This document shows positions 1 to 3,617 of a stretch of DNA of 6,718 nt, piece after piece. Origin of the DNA: an uncultured Methanofollis sp. (GTDB lineage: Archaea > Halobacteriota > Methanomicrobia > Methanomicrobiales > Methanofollaceae); contig NZ_CALFSA010000024.1 of the NCBI RefSeq assembly GCF_937919355.1, forward strand, positions 1-6,718. Direction: 5' to 3'. The position numbers and the translations under genes are program-made. How positions within the stretch are numbered: position 1 is the first letter of the stretch; each line of letters opens with the position of its first letter. The notes beneath the pieces were generated by a model. The model saw only the letters and a list, made by a program, of their open reading frames with translations. It did not search any database and was not told the DNA's origin.

Positions 1-54
1 AACCCGGGTTTAGGCGTTGGCAACGCCTAGTGATAACCACTACACTATCGGCGC
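1..54 (-). tRNA. tRNA-Gly (anticodon GCC), 5' part; runs off the left edge
   Basis: Read on the minus strand, the sequence starts with a 5' acceptor strand GCGCCGA (54 to 48), then TA and a D-arm closed by GTG/CAC. The anticodon stem AGGCG/CGCCT encloses the loop TTGCCAA, which gives anticodon GCC (glycine). It is followed by a variable loop and the first half of the T-arm (ACCCGGGTT). The window ends inside the T-arm, so the 3' acceptor strand is not visible. No intron is present in the anticodon loop. A TATA-like element lies about 43 nt upstream (91-103). Confidence 0.93.
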
Positions 55-90
55 CCTGCGTTGCCGCAGTGCAGAGAAATATTGGCACTT

Positions 91-103
91 TTTACATATA
101 TGG
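91..103 (-). promoter_or_regulatory. TATA box for tRNA-Gly
   Basis: On the minus strand this reads CCATATATGTAAA, an AT-rich block centred about 43 nt before the tRNA-Gly 5' end. An archaeal start site about 25 nt downstream would give a short leader (near position 72) to be removed from the tRNA. This is judged only by position and composition. Confidence 0.45.
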
Positions 104-220
104 ATTGCGCCCCCACTGCGGGGACTGTTCCTGCATCCCTCTTTGCACGGGGGAATATGAAAGAGAAGGGCATGACCTAACAGGTCAATCCGTGTGACTC
201 TCCAGAGCGCAGATCAGATC

Positions 221-228
221 ATAAAAAT
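221..228 (+). promoter_or_regulatory. Possible TATA-like element before the 258-584 ORF
   Basis: ATAAAAAT lies 30-37 nt ahead of the ATG at 258, which would suit a leaderless or very short-leader archaeal transcript. A small inverted repeat, GAGTC/GACTC (236-240 and 248-252), sits just before the ATG. Its loop, GGAAGAA, holds the only purine-rich stretch near the start. No convincing Shine-Dalgarno sequence is at the normal spacing. Confidence 0.3.
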
Positions 229-257
229 CAAACCCGAGTCGGAAGAAGACTCCTGGT

Positions 258-584
258 ATGTGCGAACAGGAAGGACACGACGCTCAAAATTACACAGAAT
301 GGATAATGTATCATCTAACGGCATTGAATTATGGGCACGACAAATTCCATAAAAAAATTTCAGAACTGACAGATAAAAAAAGATTGGGAAAATCCGACCC
401 AGCAGAACTCAAAGAAACTATTCGGGAGATCAAGAAATTGTGTACATGGTACCAGAAATATATTCAAGAACACCAGTGTGCCGCAATGGATCATATCCCG
501 GAAACACAGCGAAAAAAATGGGAACAGGAATCCCGGAAAAAGAAAACAAATCGTACTTCGACACATTTGCCAATGATACAATAA
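258..584 (+). CDS. Hypothetical charged protein, possibly frameshifted
   Basis: This is a 108-residue open frame of no family I recognise. The first ~90 residues look protein-like: rich in Lys, Glu, His and aromatics, with a predicted helical, amphipathic stretch (about residues 48-72). Cysteines are at positions 2, 62 and 74, and there are several histidines, but I see no known metal motif. It has no signal peptide or membrane segment. The ATG at 258 is the first in frame after a stop at 222-224, and no clear ribosome binding site precedes it. The last ~18 residues look poor, whereas the -1 frame stays open and protein-like to the TAA at 647-649. A run of seven A (512-518) sits in frame as A AAA AAA. 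A -1 slip there would give a 130-residue product. The gene could be a real accessory gene, a frameshifted relic, or chance. Confidence 0.45.
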   Translation: MCEQEGHDAQNYTEWIMYHLTALNYGHDKFHKKISELTDKKRLGKSDPAELKETIREIKKLCTWYQKYIQEHQCAAMDHIPETQRKKWEQESRKKKTNRTSTHLPMIQ

Positions 585-649
585 AAGAATTTGACACATC
601 GAAAAATGCGTTTAAAAGGGGCCAGGATCTGACAGGGAAAAAGGAATAA
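512..649 (+). other. Possible -1 frame extension of the 258-584 ORF
   Basis: From the A7 run (512-518), the -1 frame reads through to a TAA at 647-649. It encodes 43 residues of ordinary composition (Asp, Phe, Lys, Thr rich), ending in GKKE. It is more protein-like than the zero-frame tail. It may be the true C-terminus cut off by a single-base loss in one of two A-rich runs (512-518 or 537-541), or it may be reached by slippage. Which of these applies cannot be decided from the sequence alone. Confidence 0.35.
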
Positions 650-686
650 GAATGAACAACCTCATCCCGGACCCATAACCCGGCCC

Positions 687-869
687 GCATTTCATCATCG
701 CACAAACATTCCACGATTCTACTGCAACGGCCCAGTTCTCGCTCACGACTCGAAAGACGATTTCGTGCAGGGAATCGTTTCTCTGGTTGGCAATCATTTC
801 ATGCCCGACACGAGCGATACGAACACTCATCTGCCAGGCATGTGCACCTTGATGGTCTGGAGAGTTATG
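687..869 (-). pseudogene. TnpB (IS200/IS605-family) internal fragment, RuvC-II region
   Basis: On the minus strand, one open frame contains a block matching the well-known TnpB segment before and around RuvC motif II. It has ARVGHEMIANQRNDSLHEI, followed by AVAVESWNV and AMMK. In intact TnpB proteins this region usually reads like 'hekiaNQRkDflHkl...' followed by 'ivvEdLnvkgM'. The motif-II acidic residue (Glu in AVAVES) is kept. Similarity stops abruptly after MMK, where TnpB normally continues to the zinc-ribbon and motif-III region. Upstream of the block (about 831-869) the match is weak. No start codon in a sensible place, RuvC-I, zinc ribbon or RuvC-III is present, so no active nuclease is made. 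The neighbouring C-terminal TnpB tail (1240-1371) is on the other strand, so the two come from different insertions or an inversion. The identification is from remembered family motifs. Confidence 0.6.
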
Positions 870-1017
870 AGACGACCTCTTTTTCAGTCAGGTCTGCGAT
901 GAAAGATATGACATACTATTTTCAAATGACACTTTGTTGATTGTTCAAAAATGGTAAAATAGCAGTTGAATGGGTCAACTTTTCGTTGGTTTTTCCAGGC
1001 CGATACAACGATACAGG

Positions 1018-1024
1018 TATATAT
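1018..1024 (+). promoter_or_regulatory. TATA box for the 45-residue ORF
   Basis: TATATAT lies 50-56 nt before the ATG at 1074. A start site about 25-27 nt downstream (near 1046) would leave a leader of roughly 28 nt. That leader contains GGGATGTGAC (1061-1070), whose GTGA part can act as a ribosome binding site. The GGAGGA at 1025-1030 is too far from any start to be the ribosome binding site. Confidence 0.5.
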
Positions 1025-1073
1025 GGAGGAAAAAAGATAAATAAAGCAGCACAAAGGCTTGGGATGTGACTGT

Positions 1074-1211
1074 ATGCCATTAAGTAAGAAAGAAATGGAA
1101 AAGAAAAACAAAGCGAAGAGAGCCAAGGCAGAAGAACTCTCAAAACAGGCAGCAGCAGGTAGCCAGGCCGCCAAGAAGAAGCTCAAGAAGCTCAACAAAA
1201 AGATCAATTGA
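1074..1211 (+). CDS. Lysine-rich small protein, 45 residues
   Basis: The ATG at 1074 opens a 45-residue frame ending in TGA at 1209-1211. About one third of the residues are lysine (15 of 45), with many alanine and glutamate residues. The C-terminal half carries the clusters KKKLKKL and NKKIN. It has no cysteine, aromatic residue or membrane segment. The composition suggests a soluble, strongly basic, helical peptide that could bind nucleic acid or ribosomes, but this is inference. Support for a real gene comes from its own TATA box (1018-1024), a GTGA-type ribosome binding site 3 nt before the ATG, and a T7 run soon after the stop. I recognise no family. A longer start at TTG 1059 is possible but less likely. 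The hydrophobic frame opposite it is its shadow. Confidence 0.6.
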   Translation: MPLSKKEMEKKNKAKRAKAEELSKQAAAGSQAAKKKLKKLNKKIN

Positions 1212-1214
1212 TCT
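1201..1214. repeat. 14-bp perfect palindrome overlapping a stop codon
   Basis: AGATCAATTGATCT is identical to its reverse complement and spans the last codons and TGA of the lysine-rich ORF. It may be part of the 3'-end structure before the T-run at 1231-1237, a protein-binding site, or chance in AT-rich DNA. Confidence 0.4.
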
Positions 1215-1217
1215 GCC

Positions 1218-1237
1218 TGGAATTTCCAACTTTTTTT
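1218..1237 (+). terminator. T7 terminator after the lysine-rich ORF
   Basis: A small inverted repeat (TGGA/TCCA, 1218-1221 and 1225-1228) is followed by seven T (1231-1237), 20 nt after the stop codon at 1211. Oligo-T alone is enough to end many archaeal transcripts, so the weak stem is not essential to the call. Confidence 0.5.
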
Positions 1238-1239
1238 AT

Positions 1240-1371
1240 ATCAAGAAGTTCGCCCTGCAAGAGCAGAATCCTGTCGGGGCTTCAGGTGCGGACCGCACCG
1301 TCGAGGCTGTGGACTCACCTCAGGAGAAAGAGGCTGAAGCAGGAAGCCCCGCCAAAACAGGCGCGGGGTAG
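1240..1371 (+). pseudogene. TnpB C-terminal remnant (IS200/IS605 family)
   Basis: The frame ending in TAG at 1369-1371 encodes 43 residues with the low-complexity, Glu/Ala/Pro-rich tail typical of archaeal TnpB proteins. It begins IKKFALQEQNPVGASG, continues through RTVEAVDSPQEKEAEAGSP and ends KTGAG. In such proteins, the stretch before this tail follows the last RuvC motif and reads like 'NxaxNIxxfaL'. Only the tail is left; everything upstream (RuvC-I to III, zinc ribbon, start) is missing. The join to unrelated sequence is near 1238-1240, just after a T7 run. The last codons overlap a hairpin (1347-1368), as is usual where the TnpB reading frame runs into the transposon right end and guide-RNA scaffold. 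No TnpA (Y1 transposase) is visible. The identification rests on remembered family features, with the hairpin as independent support. Confidence 0.65.
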
Positions 1372-1376
1372 TCGAC
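1345..1376 (+). mobile_element. IS200/IS605-type right-end hairpin, omega-RNA 3' end-like
   Basis: A stem CCCCGC/GCGGGG (1347-1352 and 1363-1368) with a 10-nt loop is preceded by AAG and followed by TAGTCGAC. This matches the layout 'AAGCCCC-loop-GGGGTAGTTGAC' that I recall from many IS605-type right ends. There the imperfect hairpin is both the transposase recognition structure and the end of the TnpB guide-RNA scaffold. The element boundary is probably near 1371-1376. The left end was not found. A T7 run at 1405-1411 could end a transcript that carries the flank as a guide. Confidence 0.55.
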
Positions 1377-1404
1377 CGGATACGTACTATGTTCTAGAAG
1401 TGGC

Positions 1405-1411
1405 TTTTTTT
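1405..1411 (+). terminator. T7 run after the TnpB remnant
   Basis: TTTTTTT on the plus strand lies 34 nt after the TnpB stop. It is the natural end for any plus-strand transcript covering the TnpB tail and the right-end hairpin. It would also stop transcription from reading into the oppositely oriented tRNA-Leu. Confidence 0.45.
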
Positions 1412-1439
1412 CACTGTTACCTATAACCCGGAAACAAAG

Positions 1440-1524
1440 TGCGAGGGGAGGGATTCGAACCCTCGAACTCCTGCAAGAATGGACCCTAAATCCATCGCCT
1501 TTGACCTGGCTCGGCAACCCTCGC
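1440..1524 (-). tRNA. tRNA-Leu (anticodon UAG)
   Basis: On the minus strand, the acceptor strands GCGAGGG (1524-1518) and CCCTCGC (1447-1441) pair fully, with discriminator A at 1440 and no encoded CCA. The anticodon stem ATGGA/TCCAT encloses TTTAGGG, giving anticodon TAG (reads CUA and other CUN leucine codons). The long class II variable arm (TCTTGCAGGA) and the T-arm GAGGG-TTCGAAT-CCCTC support leucine. No intron is seen. The 3' end faces the island of decayed insertion sequences. No repeated copy of the tRNA 3' end was found in the window. Confidence 0.97.
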
Positions 1525-1559
1525 AGACCAGAAATGCAGATATTCATACGATCCGCCGG

Positions 1560-1567
1560 TATAAATA
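1560..1567 (-). promoter_or_regulatory. TATA box for tRNA-Leu
   Basis: On the minus strand this reads TATTTATA, centred about 40 nt before the tRNA 5' end at 1524. Transcription would begin near 1538, leaving a short 5' leader. The fit to an archaeal box A is good. Confidence 0.6.
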
Positions 1568-1621
1568 CCCTTGATCCCGGCGGCACCACCAGACCCCTGA
1601 AACTCCCGGCAGAACAAACCC

Positions 1622-1636
1622 GCTGATTTTATCAGC
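1622..1636. promoter_or_regulatory. Inverted repeat over the probable psiE promoter
   Basis: GCTGAT-TTT-ATCAGC is a perfect 6-bp inverted repeat 35 nt before the psiE-like ATG. Its middle (TTTTATCA) is the best TATA-like element for that gene, so a dimeric regulator bound here could block the TATA-binding protein. The regulatory role is inference. Confidence 0.35.
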
Positions 1637-1670
1637 CCTTCCTCCCTATGAAAAGCAGGACTGAAGGCAC

Positions 1671-2090
1671 ATGTCAAAAGCGCTGAGCGCCTACCAGAAG
1701 GGGATATACTATGTCCTTATCGGCCTCCTCGCCGTCGTTATAGGATTTTCCGTCATCGAACTGGCATATATCGTCTTTCAGGGCCTCTTAATCGACGAAT
1801 CGAAACTGAGACTTGAAAACCATGAGATCCTGAGAGTCTTCGACCTCTTCCTCCTCGTGCTCATCGGCCTCGAACTCCTGGAGACGATACGGACCTACAT
1901 CGAAGACCACCGCGTCCACGTCGAGGTGATCATGCTCGTCGCCCTCATCGCCATCACCCGGAAGATCATCCTCCTCGACTCGGGTGAGATAGACAACTTC
2001 TCCCTCGTCGGGATTGGCTTTGCCGTCATCGCCCTCTCCGCAGGCTATTACCTGGTCAAGAAGGCGAAGACCATCGACAGAGCGGATTAG
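1671..2090 (+). CDS. PsiE-family (phosphate-starvation-inducible E) membrane protein
   Basis: This 139-residue protein has four likely membrane helices: about residues 11-38, 54-75, 84-104 and 109-129. The segment HVEVIMLVALIAITRKIILL (83-102) is the hallmark of the PsiE family, as is the charged loop before it (ETIRTYIEDHRV). Length is close to the usual 130-150 residues, so it appears complete. PsiE proteins are induced by phosphate starvation in Escherichia coli, but their molecular function is unknown, and archaeal copies may have another trigger. The ATG at 1671 is preceded by a weak purine stretch (GAAGG, 1662-1666) and a palindromic TATA-like region (1622-1636). It is a single-gene unit, facing the Dps-like gene tail to tail across 37 bp. 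I withhold the symbol psiE because only family membership is clear. Confidence 0.88.
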   Translation: MSKALSAYQKGIYYVLIGLLAVVIGFSVIELAYIVFQGLLIDESKLRLENHEILRVFDLFLLVLIGLELLETIRTYIEDHRVHVEVIMLVALIAITRKIILLDSGEIDNFSLVGIGFAVIALSAGYYLVKKAKTIDRAD

Positions 2091-2095
2091 GAAGA

Positions 2096-2121
2096 GCGGG
2101 CGCGGGAGGCCCGCACCTCCC
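2096..2121. terminator. Overlapping hairpins between convergent genes
   Basis: Two inverted repeats share bases. GCGGGC (2096-2101) pairs with GCCCGC (2109-2114), and GGGAGG (2104-2109) pairs with CCTCCC (2116-2121). They cannot form at the same time. They fill most of the 37-bp gap between the PsiE-family stop (2090) and the Dps-like stop (2128), so they may serve as a two-way transcription end or mRNA 3' stabiliser. No T-run is present in the gap on either strand. Confidence 0.45.
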
Positions 2122-2127
2122 ATGATC

Positions 2128-2682
2128 TCACCGCAGGAACTTCGAGACAAAAGGCGAGGTCTCGCCCCGCCTGAGGAAGTGGCCCGACGGCCCCTCGCCG
2201 AGGAACTCGGAGAACCAGGACTCGTGCTCCACCTCCTCGTGGAGGATGGAGAGGGCGAGGTCGTAGGTCCTGTGGTCCTTCCCCGCGGTCAGGGAGCAGA
2301 CATGGGTGTACTGCCGCACCGCACACCTCTCCGCCTCAACGAGCACCTTCAGCATCGCCATGGTGTCGGTCGGGTCCGCGGGCAGTTTTGCCGGCGGACA
2401 CCCCGAGACATTGTGGAAGTCCACCATGCTCCCTGGCAGTCTGCCGCCCAGTTCATAGATCCGCGGCACCAGCGCCTCGAAGTGGTTCCTGTCCTCGATC
2501 CGCGCCGTCTCCGCAATCTCCTTGATCGTCTCGCCCTCAAGACCGATCAGGTTCACCCGCAGGATTGTGTAGTAATAAAATGTCGTCAGTTCTGCCGCGG
2601 CGTTCTTCACCAGGAGGTCGACGAGGTGGTCCACGTCGACCCCCGCGTCCTCCACCATCTTCCGTGCAATTTTCGCCATCAT
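2128..2682 (-). CDS. Dps-like (DPSL) archaeal ferritin-family protein
   Basis: This 184-residue protein has the four-helix ferritin-like fold signature of archaeal Dps-like proteins. Likely di-iron ligands are Glu31 (NAAAEL), Glu63/Asp64 with His67 (IEDRNH), Glu116 or Glu118 (VEAERC), and Glu150 with His153 (EEVEHE). Cysteines 95 (SGCPPA) and 120 (ERCA) match the cysteine pair typical of the DPSL subgroup; Cys129 is extra. The tail SGHFLRRGE...SPFVSKFL is also typical. Family members assemble into 12-subunit cages that oxidise iron with peroxide and protect DNA and protein from oxidative damage, a useful function in a strict anaerobe. The start at 2682 (first of two ATGs) is chosen because GGGGGGAT lies just before it and a TATA box (2717-2725) lies 35-43 nt away. 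The longer open frame upstream reaches into the promoter and looks non-coding. Confidence 0.9.
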   Translation of the reverse strand: MMAKIARKMVEDAGVDVDHLVDLLVKNAAAELTTFYYYTILRVNLIGLEGETIKEIAETARIEDRNHFEALVPRIYELGGRLPGSMVDFHNVSGCPPAKLPADPTDTMAMLKVLVEAERCAVRQYTHVCSLTAGKDHRTYDLALSILHEEVEHESWFSEFLGEGPSGHFLRRGETSPFVSKFLR

Positions 2683-2716
2683 ATCCCCCCGTGGGAGGGG
2701 AGGGTGGGGCTCTCGG

Positions 2717-2725
2717 TACATAAAA
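2717..2725 (-). promoter_or_regulatory. TATA box for the Dps-like gene
   Basis: On the minus strand this reads TTTTATGTA, 35-43 nt before the chosen ATG at 2682. Transcription from about 2695 would leave a leader of some 12-15 nt holding the GGGGGGAT ribosome binding site. This gives the gene its own promoter, independent of the paralogue pair upstream. Confidence 0.55.
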
Positions 2726-2743
2726 CATTCCCCGGTGCGGAGG

Positions 2744-3535
2744 TCAGGCCGGGGGCGGGGGACTGACCGCACGCCCCTTCCCGGAGAGGAGGTCGACCTC
2801 CATGAGAGGAGACGCCCCGCCGTCGGGTGCAAAGACGGCGTTTCGCAACCGCCCCCCTGACCTCACCCGCGCCGAGAGGATGAACCCCGCCCGGAGACTC
2901 GTGGACCCGGCCGATGCCCGGAGGAGGAGGTACATGTACCGCACACCCCGCAGTTCGCCAGCGTCGGTCCGCTCGAAGTCCCAGAGGACGCCGCTCTGGT
3001 CGAAGTTGAAGGCGGCCGTGATCTTCGGGACAAGGGTCGCGTACTCCACCCCGGTCGCGATCCCCCCCTCCGCCGCGGGCGGCGCCCCGACAAGGGGGAC
3101 GAACTGGAGAGAGGCGTCAAGCCCCATCCTGCTCCTCTCCTCCACCGCGGCGTCGACGACCCGCACCGGGTACATCGCAGAGACCCGCGGCTGCTGCCTC
3201 CTCCCGTCAGGTTTCAGGAGGAAGATGAGACGCACCGAGTGCAGCGCCCGGTCCTCCTGTCCCGGCAGGAACGAGCAGCAGAGCCTGACCAGGAAATAAT
3301 CATGTGCCCGCATGTCGGCCCTGGCAGAGGGGTCGATCCTCTCCAGGTCGTCCTTCCCGAGCAACCCGGCAAGGTTCTTCGTCTCCGGCCACCCGACAAC
3401 GACGGCCGGGAACACGCCGGGCAGGTCGGCCCGCACCGTCTCCTCCCCCGGCAGGGGCTCAGGGACAAAGGAGCCGGACGCCAGGATATCCTCGTCTTTC
3501 AGTCTCTCGGTATGTCTCCCGAATGCAGGCCGCAT
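2744..3535 (-). CDS. Conserved hypothetical protein, paralogue B of a tandem pair
   Basis: This 263-residue protein of unknown function is clearly homologous over its full length to the neighbour at 3618-4427. Shared blocks are: AFxRH near residue 4; DPxxRADM followed by the Cys-Cys motif VRLCCSF (residues 68-89); an MYP block with SRMGLDASLQF (121-145); TGVEYATLVPKITAAF (161-176); and a Trp plus LRGVRYMYLLLRA block (185-207). No signal peptide or long hydrophobic helix is present; alternating hydrophobic segments suggest a beta-rich soluble protein. The start at 3535 is chosen over the ATG at 3589 because it aligns with the paralogue's first residues and has GGGGGGAC (3542-3549) ahead of it. 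It is strikingly GC-rich and ends in a run of prolines. The 82-bp gap from gene A contains a T7 run and a hairpin, so co-transcription is uncertain. It could be a diverged duplicate or a horizontally gained homologue. Confidence 0.82.
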   Translation of the reverse strand: MRPAFGRHTERLKDEDILASGSFVPEPLPGEETVRADLPGVFPAVVVGWPETKNLAGLLGKDDLERIDPSARADMRAHDYFLVRLCCSFLPGQEDRALHSVRLIFLLKPDGRRQQPRVSAMYPVRVVDAAVEERSRMGLDASLQFVPLVGAPPAAEGGIATGVEYATLVPKITAAFNFDQSGVLWDFERTDAGELRGVRYMYLLLRASAGSTSLRAGFILSARVRSGGRLRNAVFAPDGGASPLMEVDLLSGKGRAVSPPPPA

Positions 3536-3550
3536 GGACAGGTCCCCCCG

Positions 3551-3579
3551 CCCCTCTGGGCAGTGAGGGGAGAAAAAAA
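3551..3579 (-). terminator. T7 run and hairpin between paralogues A and B
   Basis: Read on the minus strand, a T7 run (3579-3573) lies about 40 nt after the gene A stop. It is followed by the inverted repeat CCCCTC/GAGGGG (3570-3565 and 3556-3551). The T-run may end or reduce transcription of gene A before gene B. The hairpin falls in the leader of gene B, close to its ribosome binding site. I see no clear TATA box for gene B, so partial read-through is likely. Confidence 0.4.
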
Positions 3580-3617
3580 GATCGGTCAAAGATGCCGCAC
3601 ACAGATCAACAGTTCTG

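Noticed and set aside
961..985. Alternative small hairpins (GTTGA/TCAAC and CAAC/GTTG) before the lysine-rich ORF
   Set aside because: The stems are only 4-5 bp in AT-rich DNA and lie upstream of the likely transcription start, so a riboswitch-like role is not supported.
884..1207. Minus-strand open frame of 107 residues with a hydrophobic N-terminus
   Set aside because: It is the antisense of the lysine-rich plus-strand ORF (AAG/AAA codons read backwards give Leu and Phe). It has no promoter or ribosome binding site, and the rest looks non-coding.
1208..1426. Plus-strand 72-residue frame over the TnpB remnant
   Set aside because: It is a different frame from the one encoding the TnpB tail; its residues resemble no family, and it runs across the right-end hairpin.
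1..1524. CRISPR array or integrase attachment repeat near the tRNA genes
   Set aside because: No regularly spaced repeat is present, and no second copy of either tRNA 3' end occurs in the window.
2014..2766. Long plus-strand open frame of 250 residues
   Set aside because: It is antisense to the Dps-like gene in high-GC DNA; it is rich in Arg, Pro and His as shadows usually are, and the opposite strand has a clear family match.
2683..2832. N-terminal extension of the Dps-like protein by 50 residues
   Set aside because: It would include the TATA box and the 3' end of paralogue B. The family start matches the ATG at 2682, which has a good ribosome binding site.
3536..3589. 18-residue N-terminal extension of paralogue B
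   Set aside because: The ATG at 3535 aligns with the first residue of paralogue A and has a G-rich ribosome binding site. The extension lies over the T-run and hairpin.
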